Assembly (NCBI RefSeq): GCF_010587385.1
Contig: NZ_CP047476.1
Coordinates: 186,001 to 250,000, forward strand
DNA: 64,000 bases
Direction of reading: 5' to 3'
DNA from: Vibrio astriarenae
GTDB taxonomy: Bacteria; Pseudomonadota; Gammaproteobacteria; Enterobacterales; Vibrionaceae
Position 1 is the first letter of the stretch, and each line of letters begins with the position of its first letter. The position numbers and the translations under genes were made by a program. Of the stretch, positions 1-8,349 are shown one piece after another. A model generated the notes under the pieces. The model was not told the DNA's origin, did no database searches, and was given only the letters and a program-made list of their open reading frames with translations.

Positions 1-1772
1 TCGACGCAAATCATTCGCTCAGTAATGATCTGCTCACACTCGCGACCGAGGTTGTTGAGAATAAGAAGCAAGATGAAATTGTTGTTCAGCAAGTTGTCAG
101 TGACTCACCTGACGGCTCTGTTGTCACCTATGAGTCTTTCGCGGATTCTTCCACCTACACGCCGGACAATACAACTTCCTCTGTAACGCTAGACCATATG
201 GGCTTCAATAAAGAAGTCGTCTCAGGGACAACCATTACCTTTGAGACAGAAGAGGACTCATATCGAGACATAGAAGGTACACCGACTCTTTACAGCAGAT
301 TACGAGAGAAAGGCGTTGAAGACACCAGCACTGGTGAGTTTTACGCCACCATTCTTTATGAGTCAGACCTCAATCGAGATGGCACCATCAACTTTACCTC
401 ACTTCTCTACGATGTAGGGGAAGGTAGTGTTGAAGATGGTGTGGAAACTTATTCCTTTACGCGTTATATCGATGAAGATGATCCATATGAAGCCGCTGGT
501 GAGTATGCAAGTTGGTCTGAACCAAGTGGCCGTATGCTTGATTACGATTCAGTAGAGGAACTGATGACAGCGGTCGATGATGACGATCTCTCCGGAGTTG
601 ATGTTCTGCAAAGAATGACGGAAACCACTGAAATTACCTCGGAATACACTTATAGCACCCGCGAATTTACTGAATATGACATAGCGATGTCCGACCCTTT
701 TGAGTACGCAACATATCGCCAGGTATACCAGTACTGGGATTTCTTTGATGGTTCTGACAAGGAAGTGATCTCTCATGATTGGCAGGCTGATGGTTCGTTC
801 AACCAAGTGATCACCAACGAATATGACAGTGAGTCAGACGTTGACTCCACATCTTGGAAGCAGGCTATTTGGCAAGACTATTATGAGGGAGAAGTGATCA
901 ACTACTGGCAAGAATGGGAAGTCACGGATTATCCGGATGAAAATGATAACAAGGTCTACACCAGTGCTGGAACAAAATACATTCTTGACGACGACACGGA
1001 ACTCAAACTTTTGAATGATGCGGATGAAGGCTACGCATTTAACTCATGGGACGAAAGATCAGTCCGTTACTCAGAGAACGACATACGTACTCACGTGACA
1101 TGGCAGCACATGGAAGTCGATGGCTATGACTTTACATTTGACGGCGCGGGCCAGAAGTACACGACCTATATTGATGAGCAGTCATACTCTTACGCTGAAT
1201 ACTGGGGGCCGTATATTGATGATTTACCTACCTTGGTGGATGGGTTCGTTGAAGAAGACCTGGGTGAGCAAGCCATTTGGCTAAGAGTGATAGGTGAAGC
1301 GCTGCGAGGAGCGAGAAGTTTGGAGTCATTCGAAAGTTGCGAGATTGAGCTTATTGGTGATGAAGCAACTGAAGCTGCTTTTAAGGCACATGTCGCGACT
1401 TGTGGTGGAACTCAAGCTTTCACAGAAGATGATTTGAACGATACCTTGATTGCTCGTAGAAAAAACTCGGGTACTGAAGTTCGACTATGGGATCTTTATG
1501 AGGGCGGTTATGCGGAGCGCCAAACATGGACTGAAGAGATGCAAAGCACTCGTGAATATACATGGTCAATTAATGACGATGGTCATTTGGTGTTAACCAA
1601 TGGTGACTTTACTAGAGTGATCGCAGCTTATCACAAGTTTACCAACGGAGAGGTGCATGGTGCAGCCGTCATCGTTTATGACTATGAAGATGGATATCCA
1701 AGCGAGGTTTGGAACACCTACTTTATCGATATCACAGGCGTTTGGCTCCCATATGATGTAACTTGGAACTAA
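1..1772 (+). CDS. Large secreted/surface protein, C-terminal part (5' end outside window)
   Basis: The reading frame is open to the left edge, so this is the C-terminal part (about 590 residues) of a longer protein; the ATG at 198 is internal. I do not recognise a named family. The sequence is acidic, very rich in Tyr, Trp, Asp and Glu, with no membrane segment. It aligns by eye with the C-terminal two thirds of the lipoprotein at 8350-11424. Shared landmarks are a YSFTRYIDEDD / YLRYVDESD block, a YTYSTREFTEYD / YTYVTDFKEYD block, and HVTWQHMEVDGYDFT / YVTWAHQPLASYDFT. The two are therefore paralogues, and this one was probably also a lipoprotein whose N-terminus lies upstream. Two Cys residues in the last third (near a FESCEIEL stretch and an ATCGG stretch) match a Cys pair in the paralogue and may form a disulfide. 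A strong terminator follows at 1803-1838. Function unknown. Confidence 0.85.
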   Translation, partial: DANHSLSNDLLTLATEVVENKKQDEIVVQQVVSDSPDGSVVTYESFADSSTYTPDNTTSSVTLDHMGFNKEVVSGTTITFETEEDSYRDIEGTPTLYSRLREKGVEDTSTGEFYATILYESDLNRDGTINFTSLLYDVGEGSVEDGVETYSFTRYIDEDDPYEAAGEYASWSEPSGRMLDYDSVEELMTAVDDDDLSGVDVLQRMTETTEITSEYTYSTREFTEYDIAMSDPFEYATYRQVYQYWDFFDGSDKEVISHDWQADGSFNQVITNEYDSESDVDSTSWKQAIWQDYYEGEVINYWQEWEVTDYPDENDNKVYTSAGTKYILDDDTELKLLNDADEGYAFNSWDERSVRYSENDIRTHVTWQHMEVDGYDFTFDGAGQKYTTYIDEQSYSYAEYWGPYIDDLPTLVDGFVEEDLGEQAIWLRVIGEALRGARSLESFESCEIELIGDEATEAAFKAHVATCGGTQAFTEDDLNDTLIARRKNSGTEVRLWDLYEGGYAERQTWTEEMQSTREYTWSINDDGHLVLTNGDFTRVIAAYHKFTNGEVHGAAVIVYDYEDGYPSEVWNTYFIDITGVWLPYDVTWN

Positions 1773-1802
1773 CTCATCTGAGAACATTTAGACAAGCAAA
1801 TT

Positions 1803-1838
1803 AAGGCAGGTACTAATTCGGACGTATCTGCCTTTTTT
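1803..1838 (+). terminator. Rho-independent terminator
   Basis: An 11-bp stem with one G-U pair (1803-1813 with 1824-1834) closes a 10-nt loop and runs into six T. It ends the transcript of the upstream secreted protein. Confidence 0.85.
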
Positions 1839-1943
1839 CAATATTCACTTCTAGTTCCTAACTGTCATCAAATGGCAATTCTTAAAAATCCTCTCGTCTT
1901 AATATTTCCCCATCAACAAAAACAACTCAATGGGGAAACCAAA

Positions 1944-3206
1944 ATGAAAAAACTAATCACTAACGCGAATGTATTTAACGGTGTCGACAACAAACTGATT
2001 GAAAATGTGTCGCTACTGATTGAAGACAATCTCATTACCAAAATCGGCGAGGTAAGCACTGAAGGTGTCGATGAAATCATTGATGCAAACAGTGGTACTG
2101 TGATGCCGGGTCTGATTGATGCTCATGTGCACATCACTTTGTCTGAATCTTTTGGTGTGCTCGATGCGATGACTCGCGAAGAGATGGCGATTCGCTCCGC
2201 AAAGATCTCACAAGAGATGCTAATGCGTGGTTTTACTTCTTGTCGTGACGTAGGCGGTAACACGCTGGGACTAAAGAACGCAATTGACAGTGGTTACGCA
2301 ACAGGGCCGCGCATCTTCCCATCACAAGCTGCGATTTCTCAAACCAGTGGTCATTCAGATTATCGTCAAAACCAAGCTCAACAGCGTTTAGCAAATGGTC
2401 ACGAAGACTCGCCAATCATGAAAACAGGTACTTTTAAGGTGGCAGATGGTCGCTCTGAAGTGTTGAAAGCGGTGCGTGAGCAGCTGTTCATGGGCGCATC
2501 GCAAATCAAAATTATGGCGGGTGGTGGCGCGTCATCGACGTTCGACCCGCTAGATACTCTGCAGTTCACTCTTGATGAGATGAAAGCAGCGGTTGAAGCT
2601 GCTTCTGATTACGGCACTTATGTAGCAGCACATATTCATACTGCCGCTGCAATGCGACGAGCGGCTGAGGCGGGCGTTAAATGTTTCGAACATGCTACGA
2701 TTATGGATGACGAGATTGCTCAGATCATCAAAGAGAAAGACATTTGGGTGGTACCTTCGTACTTTACCTCGTCTCTTATTGCCGAGCGTAAGATCCCACT
2801 ACCTAATGAAGAGACTTACCGCAAAACCGAGCGTGTCGGCAAGGCGATGTTTAAATCCGCTGACTTGATTAAGAAATACAACATTGAAAACTTGGCTTAT
2901 GGTACAGATTGTGTTGGTACTGCCAACGTCCACGAAACGCAGATGCAAGAGTTAGGCGCAATCGAGGAGACCTTCGATACGATTACTGCGCTGCGTATGG
3001 CGACATCGAATTGCGGTCGTTTGTTTGAACTTTCTACTTATCAACACCCATACCAACAAGGCAAGCTGGGTCGAATTGAAGAGGGCGCGTATGCAGACCT
3101 TCTGATCATTGATGGCAATCCGCTTGAAGGTGTTGAGTGCGTTGTAAAAGATGAGACAAAAAAAGTCATCATGAAAGACGGTGAAGTTTATAAGAACACG
3201 CTGTAA
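1944..3206 (+). CDS. Metal-dependent amidohydrolase (imidazolonepropionase/prolidase-like)
   Basis: A 420-residue amidohydrolase-superfamily enzyme of the COG1228 type (imidazolonepropionase-related and Xaa-Pro or Xaa-Arg dipeptidase-like). The fold is a small beta-sandwich split around a TIM barrel. Visible metal ligands are H61-V-H63 in the DAHVH motif, a probable carboxylated Lys189 (QIKIMAGGG), H230, H250 (FEHAT) and D322 (GTD). No signal peptide, so cytoplasmic. I chose ATG 1944 because a ggggaaa Shine-Dalgarno sits 5 nt upstream and the protein then begins with the usual KKLITNANVF strand; an upstream in-frame start at 1872 has no such support. The true substrate (dipeptide, lactam or cyclic amide) cannot be read from the sequence. 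It is a single gene with its own promoter region and a shared terminator downstream. Confidence 0.9.
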   Translation: MKKLITNANVFNGVDNKLIENVSLLIEDNLITKIGEVSTEGVDEIIDANSGTVMPGLIDAHVHITLSESFGVLDAMTREEMAIRSAKISQEMLMRGFTSCRDVGGNTLGLKNAIDSGYATGPRIFPSQAAISQTSGHSDYRQNQAQQRLANGHEDSPIMKTGTFKVADGRSEVLKAVREQLFMGASQIKIMAGGGASSTFDPLDTLQFTLDEMKAAVEAASDYGTYVAAHIHTAAAMRRAAEAGVKCFEHATIMDDEIAQIIKEKDIWVVPSYFTSSLIAERKIPLPNEETYRKTERVGKAMFKSADLIKKYNIENLAYGTDCVGTANVHETQMQELGAIEETFDTITALRMATSNCGRLFELSTYQHPYQQGKLGRIEEGAYADLLIIDGNPLEGVECVVKDETKKVIMKDGEVYKNTL

Positions 3207-3223
3207 ATCATCAGAAATATCGC

Positions 3224-3274
3224 CATACAATATAAACAGCGCAAGCCAAAAGCTTGCGCTGTTTATATTGTATG
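3224..3274. terminator. Bidirectional terminator, perfect 23-bp hairpin
   Basis: A perfect 23-bp inverted repeat (3224-3246 and 3252-3274) encloses the 5-nt loop caaaa, with A/T-rich outer arms giving a U-rich end on both strands. It lies between the convergent amidohydrolase and DUF1501 genes and can end both transcripts. Confidence 0.85.
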
Positions 3275-3280
3275 AGCCTA

Positions 3281-4618
3281 TTAGCAGGGCTTAAACAGAG
3301 GTAAGGTTTGACTCGGGAACTCACTGCTTGAACGTTTCAACGCAGGAAATAGCAGGTCGATACCCGAAGGTCTTAATCCTAACCAAGATAGAATCGTCGC
3401 GTGAATTTGGTCACTCGCGATGGTGGGTATGATACGGCCTCGTGAAAGTAAGTATTCACTGTTTTCGCTCAAGTCTGGGTAATCCCCCAATATACGAGCA
3501 CCATCGATTGCGCCACCCATAACCAAAGAGTGACTACCCCAGCCGTGATCAGTACCTTGTGTCGCATTGGGCGTGAGGGTACGACCAAACTCTGAGTGCG
3601 TAAAGCTGACGACATTATCATGCAACCCATGACGCTCTAGCGCGGTATGAAATGCATCAAGCGCTTCAGCTAACTCTTCTAGAAGAGCAGTCTGTGCATT
3701 AAGTTGGTTAGAGTGGGTGTCAAAGCCACCTAGCTTACAACTGAAATACTGAATAGGGTGATCGAACTTATCTTTATTGATGATCAACTTAAATACGGTC
3801 GCCAACTGCTGACCTAATTTCGTTTGTGGGAAGTCGTCGCCAGTATCTGTATCAAAGATAGAGCTAAATTCATGGTAGAGACCGCGCGATTCTGTTGCCA
3901 AGTGTGCGTAATGCTGTTTAAACACATTTGATTGTTGTGACTTGTCATGGAGGTTATTGAACAGAGTCACATCAAAGCCCTCATCTTCGCTGAAGATGTT
4001 ACTAGGCGGCTTCACGCCAACACTGGTTGCCTGTGCTTCAAGCGCATTGGTCCAAACCTGCGTGCCAGCAATATCAAATAGCGGTGGCATGTCTTGCATA
4101 CTCAAAGGCATCTTTTCAAGGATTTTAGCCGTTAGTGCACCAAAGCCTTGTTTCGACACCCAAGTTGACGCGGTATGCGATTGCACCATCGTAGATTGGT
4201 GTGAGTGGCTATATAAATGAGTAGGGGAGTTGCTTGTATCAATCGTCTGATTAGTCAGTGGTTTAATCAGCGGCCCTTGATTGAGGATTGGCAGCATTGA
4301 ACTATTTTGCCACCACTTCTTGAGTGCGGACATAGAAGAGTGCATAGCCAAGTTTGAGCCTTCAAGAGCAATGCTATTTGCACTGTCGAGCGCAAGTGAT
4401 TGACGGATAGTTTTATATTGCGTTGCAGAATCGCCACTAGCAGGGACAAACATGTTAAACCCATCGTTGCCGCCCGCTAAATCAATACCGACAACTGCTT
4501 TAAAGGATTGCCCACACTGGTGCCAATCGGCAACAGCAGAAAAAGGAGAGAGGCTGAGTGCACCAACACCAAAGGAAGCGGCACCGGACTGCATAAATGT
4601 ACGTCGAGATAATTTCAT
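3281..4618 (-). CDS. DUF1501 domain protein with twin-arginine signal
   Basis: A 445-residue DUF1501 protein (related to the sulfatase/alkaline phosphatase fold). The N-terminus MKLSRRTFMQSG is a twin-arginine (Tat) signal followed by a hydrophobic Ala/Leu stretch, so it is exported folded to the periplasm. Characteristic motifs are VVGIDLAGGNDGFNMFVP near the mature N-terminus and FTHSEFGRTLTPNATQGTDHGWGSHSLVMGG towards the C-terminal third, with His and Asp residues that suggest a metal site. ATG 4618 is preferred because an AGGAC ribosome site overlaps the end of the upstream gene; a start 7 codons earlier would put extra residues before the Tat motif. It follows the DUF1800 gene by 4 nt, so the two are translationally coupled. 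This pairing recurs in many bacteria, but the reaction is unknown. Confidence 0.88.
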   Translation of the reverse strand: MKLSRRTFMQSGAASFGVGALSLSPFSAVADWHQCGQSFKAVVGIDLAGGNDGFNMFVPASGDSATQYKTIRQSLALDSANSIALEGSNLAMHSSMSALKKWWQNSSMLPILNQGPLIKPLTNQTIDTSNSPTHLYSHSHQSTMVQSHTASTWVSKQGFGALTAKILEKMPLSMQDMPPLFDIAGTQVWTNALEAQATSVGVKPPSNIFSEDEGFDVTLFNNLHDKSQQSNVFKQHYAHLATESRGLYHEFSSIFDTDTGDDFPQTKLGQQLATVFKLIINKDKFDHPIQYFSCKLGGFDTHSNQLNAQTALLEELAEALDAFHTALERHGLHDNVVSFTHSEFGRTLTPNATQGTDHGWGSHSLVMGGAIDGARILGDYPDLSENSEYLLSRGRIIPTIASDQIHATILSWLGLRPSGIDLLFPALKRSSSEFPSQTLPLFKPC

Positions 4619-4622
4619 AATA

Positions 4623-6146
4623 TTAGTCCTGGATGACAAAGTCTGGAGATAGAAGAGCGTGCATAATCAAGTTTCGGATGTCGTTGAATGATGTCTCTCT
4701 ACGGTTCACACAATGGCTCAGAAATTCATAGAATGCGTTTTGCGCGTGTTGTGAGAGTCGGCCAGCAAAAAGCTGAGTGTTTAGGTAATCAACAAGGGCT
4801 TCATCATCCCAGTTGCCATCTTCGTTTTTCGTCAAGAAAAGTTTGAAATACTCGCTATCAATAAACCACTCTCGGTCTTGCTCTTTTTGAATCGTGAGTA
4901 GGTTTCTGTAAATGTGCCCATAGTGATAGATGTCTTGCCAGGTATAGACATTGAACTCAGGCGCATCGAGATCGTTAAATTCAGGGGTGTTTGGCGAGTC
5001 GTCTGGCTGATAGTAGTAGAATACAGATGGCCCCGACATCGGCATTAAACGATCAAACCAATTGAAAGGACTAGGCCACATCTTTTCAGCGCGATTGAGC
5101 TCAGTTTTGAGTGCACGCATGCCGTGAACAAACACACACATAGGGTCGCGCACTTTGCCATCAGTATCACCACTGTTTAAGGCTGTTTGATCAGTCAGGA
5201 TGGCAATGATTAATGCCGTCATATCACCATCAGAGTTTTTAAACGCGTTACGAACACGTCGAACATAAGCTGGGCGCGGGTTGCTCGTGACCAATTTAGT
5301 GATAAAGAACTTGGCGATAAAGGTGTAGAGGTTTGATTGATTCATCAGGTGCTCAATCACTGCATCCAACTCGTCTTCCGCGTCAACATTCGCTGGAAAA
5401 CGCTTACCTAAAATGTACTTCTCACCTCTATCGTGATTGCTCTCATTCACTTCTAGCGGATAGGCGTAACGGTCTAAACCTGAGCCACGACTATCAAAAG
5501 TCCAGCCGGTAAAGACGCGTGCTAGCTCTTCAATATCGGTTTGAGTGTAAGCTGGAATAGGGTGGTTTGAAGCATCATGATCAACCGTGCCATCACCATT
5601 GAGTTTACTAGGCCCAAGGGTAAACAGCTGAAGGAGTTCGCGAGCGTAGTTTTCATCAGGCGCGTGCTCTTCATTGGATACATTATCAATAAATGTTAGG
5701 TATTCCCCCATGATTGGAGACGTAGACACCCATTTGAGCAGATCACGGAAATTACCTAAGGCATTGAGTGCTAACCCATCGTAATACTGACATAGGTAAC
5801 GTCGTCTTGCTCCGGCCTGTAATGCAGGGTCCTGCACGCTGACAACAAACAACTCAGATAAAACGTAAGCCATTCGTTGTCGCAGTGCGTCAACATTATC
5901 AGATTCAATCATGGTCATCTCCGTCCAACTACTTGCAAAGCACTGGACTGGAGCTGGGTTTGAATCTAATTTTTCAATACGCTCGTAAATCTTAAGCCAG
6001 TTAGACACGGGCTTATTGGCTTGGTTATATACCCACTCCTCAATGCTGTCGAACTTCTCGAACTGCTTGATATCATCAATTGAAGGGCCAAAGGTACATC
6101 GCTGAAGGATTCTCGATGACCTTTCGAAGTTACTTTCTTTCATCAC
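4623..6146 (-). CDS. DUF1800 domain protein
   Basis: A 507-residue DUF1800 protein, the usual partner of DUF1501 proteins. It opens with the family hallmark of a short helical segment (RILQRCTFGPS) and later shows the conserved VSNEEHAPDENYARELLQLFTLGP stretch and the VFTGWTFD motif. No clear signal peptide or transmembrane segment is visible, so export is uncertain. If exported, it might travel with the Tat-dependent DUF1501 partner, but that is inference. Two Met codons open the frame (6146 and 6143), and a long AG/CT hairpin lies immediately upstream (6150-6179). First gene of a two-gene operon with DUF1501, divergent from the LuxR-hydrolase regulator at 6435, which may control it. Biochemical function unknown. 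Confidence 0.85.
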   Translation of the reverse strand: MMKESNFERSSRILQRCTFGPSIDDIKQFEKFDSIEEWVYNQANKPVSNWLKIYERIEKLDSNPAPVQCFASSWTEMTMIESDNVDALRQRMAYVLSELFVVSVQDPALQAGARRRYLCQYYDGLALNALGNFRDLLKWVSTSPIMGEYLTFIDNVSNEEHAPDENYARELLQLFTLGPSKLNGDGTVDHDASNHPIPAYTQTDIEELARVFTGWTFDSRGSGLDRYAYPLEVNESNHDRGEKYILGKRFPANVDAEDELDAVIEHLMNQSNLYTFIAKFFITKLVTSNPRPAYVRRVRNAFKNSDGDMTALIIAILTDQTALNSGDTDGKVRDPMCVFVHGMRALKTELNRAEKMWPSPFNWFDRLMPMSGPSVFYYYQPDDSPNTPEFNDLDAPEFNVYTWQDIYHYGHIYRNLLTIQKEQDREWFIDSEYFKLFLTKNEDGNWDDEALVDYLNTQLFAGRLSQHAQNAFYEFLSHCVNRRETSFNDIRNLIMHALLSPDFVIQD

Positions 6147-6149
6147 TGC

Positions 6150-6179
6150 TTTTTCTCTCTATTGGAATAGAGAGAAAAA
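6150..6179. repeat. Perfect 14-bp inverted repeat at the DUF1800 translation start
   Basis: Arms 6150-6163 and 6166-6179 are perfect complements (tttttctctctatt type) with a 2-nt centre. On the minus strand the hairpin ends only a few nt before the DUF1800 start codon and contains the purine-rich stretch that could act as its ribosome site. It could be an operator for the divergent regulator or an RNA hairpin controlling translation. Confidence 0.7.
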
Positions 6180-6336
6180 ATATACGGATTTGTCGCCTAA
6201 TGACTGTTTCAAAATGTGGCTTTGTGAGACTGCTTCAGTGATTAATATGAGAGATTATGGTGCAATTTTACATAGATTTTTCTTATACCTCTTGGCATCA
6301 AAGGTCGGTTATTTTTTGCCAAAACTTGATTTCAGT

Positions 6337-6422
6337 TGATCATTATGTGATCAGTTGCAATTAAGCAACCTCTCAATTAGAAAAGCAGTTTTGTGTGACA
6401 TAAAATGTAATAAAATGTTACA
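6337..6422. promoter_or_regulatory. Divergent control region with several dyads
   Basis: Upstream of the LuxR-type gene there are TGATCA at 6337-6342 and 6348-6353, a GTTGC-N6-GCAAC dyad at 6354-6369, and TGTGACAT / ATGTTACA (one mismatch from a perfect dyad) at 6394-6401 and 6415-6422, ending at the Shine-Dalgarno. This is the likely regulatory region shared with the divergent DUF1800/DUF1501 operon. No regulator is assigned. Confidence 0.35.
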
Positions 6423-6434
6423 GGGATTCTTCCT

Positions 6435-8240
6435 ATGAAGGAACGAAATCAACAGTTAGATCATCGTTTGGTAGAATTAATCTACGACAGCGCCCTAGAT
6501 CCGAGTCACTGGCCTACATTATTAGAGAAGATTGTTGATGCCTTGTCTTCACAGGCGGTAGAAGATCAAATCATTGACTTACAATCTGCAGTGCTAGGTA
6601 CCAATGGTTGCGGTTCTTTTTCGTCTGATTGTTTTGACGCTTCGTCTAACAAATCTAATGTGTTTCTCGTTGATTTAATAAGTCACCTTGAACGAAGCGC
6701 GCAAATTAATTTTAAGTTAGAACAGACAGATACTGAGCGTGAACTGAAAGAGAACCTCTTTGAACGAATTCCCTTACCTGCCTTACTATTTAAGGCATCT
6801 GGTGAATTATTACAGTATAACCATCAAGCCAAAATGTTTATTGAACAAACAAATTTGATGACATTAAGTGAAAATGGATTTCGATTAAGCAATGCCTTTC
6901 TTCAGCGTCAATTTGAACGTAATTTAACGTTATTGGGAGCACCTGTAGCACAACAGAAGACGGTGACGATGCGACTCAGTGAAAGCTACACATCACAGCC
7001 CACAAGCATGAACTTTTCTCGCTTGGAGGGAGAGCAATCTCAACAAAACAGTGTGATGGTGTTAATAGCTAATATTTGTATTAACGAAGATATTGATTTG
7101 GTTGATGTTTGTAAGCGCTATAAGCTGACACAGGCTGAAACTCAGTTAGCGAAAAGCCTTTTGGCGAGCAAAAGCCTCAACCAAATAAGTGAAGACCGGC
7201 ATGTGACAATCAATACAGTGCGCACCCAACTCAAATCAATATTCAAGAAAACAGGGTGCCATCGGCAAAGTGACCTTGTTAGAACGTTAATCGCAAACAC
7301 GAAGCTTCAGCACGTTAGTGACTATAAGAAGCGAGAAACACTGGGGCGCTATCAATTAGAAAGTTATAATCAAACGATCTTTTTGCGAGATGGCCGCACA
7401 CTGTCGTATAGCGATGTTGGTTGCGATGGTGACGATGTGGTTATTCTTATCCCACCTAGCACAGGCTCTCGCTACCAAGTGCATCCAAACGTGCTTCCTT
7501 TAAAAAAGCACCAACTACGTTTGATTACCATTGATAGACCTGGCTACGGGCTATCGAGCCCTCATCCAAATCGTACCTTATCGTCATTTGCGGTTGATGT
7601 TGAGGCACTTTTAGACAAGTTAAATGTAAACAATGCTTCAGTTCTCGGGTATTGCGGCGGTGGACCTTACGCATTGGCAATAGCGTCGTATTTGGGTGAA
7701 AGAGTTAATCATCTTTCATTAGTGAGTAGTGTTACACCTTATGAGCCAATAAACTTATTTCACGGGATCAAGTCGAGCAATAAACTCTTGGCACAAATTG
7801 CTATTCGGTCTCCGGAGGTTTTGACGCCGTTACTCAAGTTGATTGCGAGTAGCGTTGTGAAAGATTATGAGAAATATTTTGACCAAATTTATCCCCACTT
7901 GTGTGAAAGTGATGCTGTCGCACTCTCTGAGCCCGCAGTGACGGACAATTTTATTCATGCCTTTCGTGAGGCTTTACGTCAAGGTACAGCATCTTTTGCT
8001 CAGGACTTGGTGCTATTAAGTCGCCCATGGAATATCAATATGCAGAGCATACAGTGTCCTATAACCCTTTGGCACGGGGTATTAGATCAACATGTCCCGA
8101 TTAGCTTGGCCAGGAAGTTTATTCAGCAATTGCCAAATGCCACTCTGCGTGAGGAGCCAAATTTAGGCCATTTCTTAGTATATTTTCGCTGGAATGACGT
8201 GCTAGAAAGTGCACAAAAACATACTGTGACCACGATCTGA
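6435..8240 (+). CDS. PAS-LuxR HTH-alpha/beta hydrolase fusion regulator
   Basis: A 601-residue three-part protein. Residues about 108-140 look like the start of a PAS-type sensor (PLPALLFKASGELLQYN). Residues about 225-287 are a LuxR/GerE helix-turn-helix (LTQAETQLAKSLLASKS... ITINTVRTQLKSIF-like). Residues about 315-600 form an alpha/beta hydrolase with oxyanion, elbow, acid and His regions. The elbow reads GYCGGG, so the nucleophile position is Cys407 rather than Ser; candidate partners are Asp551 (WHGVLDQH) and His579 (NLGHF). A Cys-Asp-His triad is known in dienelactone hydrolase. ATG 6435 has an aggga site 8 nt upstream. It is divergent from the DUF1800/DUF1501 operon, suggesting a regulator that binds or hydrolyses a small ester or lactone, but no ligand is known. 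Confidence 0.88.
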   Translation: MKERNQQLDHRLVELIYDSALDPSHWPTLLEKIVDALSSQAVEDQIIDLQSAVLGTNGCGSFSSDCFDASSNKSNVFLVDLISHLERSAQINFKLEQTDTERELKENLFERIPLPALLFKASGELLQYNHQAKMFIEQTNLMTLSENGFRLSNAFLQRQFERNLTLLGAPVAQQKTVTMRLSESYTSQPTSMNFSRLEGEQSQQNSVMVLIANICINEDIDLVDVCKRYKLTQAETQLAKSLLASKSLNQISEDRHVTINTVRTQLKSIFKKTGCHRQSDLVRTLIANTKLQHVSDYKKRETLGRYQLESYNQTIFLRDGRTLSYSDVGCDGDDVVILIPPSTGSRYQVHPNVLPLKKHQLRLITIDRPGYGLSSPHPNRTLSSFAVDVEALLDKLNVNNASVLGYCGGGPYALAIASYLGERVNHLSLVSSVTPYEPINLFHGIKSSNKLLAQIAIRSPEVLTPLLKLIASSVVKDYEKYFDQIYPHLCESDAVALSEPAVTDNFIHAFREALRQGTASFAQDLVLLSRPWNINMQSIQCPITLWHGVLDQHVPISLARKFIQQLPNATLREEPNLGHFLVYFRWNDVLESAQKHTVTTI

Positions 8241-8261
8241 TTTTTCGGTATACAACTCATT

Positions 8262-8283
8262 TCATCACCTATTTGGGTGATGA
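8262..8283 (+). terminator. Hairpin after the LuxR-hydrolase gene
   Basis: An 8-bp perfect stem (TCATCACC 8262-8269 with GGTGATGA 8276-8283) closes a 6-nt loop. There is no T-run, so this is either a weak terminator or a leader hairpin of the lipoprotein gene downstream. Confidence 0.35.
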
Positions 8284-8349
8284 GAGGGACAAATACGGCT
8301 CCTAGGATTTTTATGAAGAAATAATCATTAAATCGCTTAGGAGGCGAAG

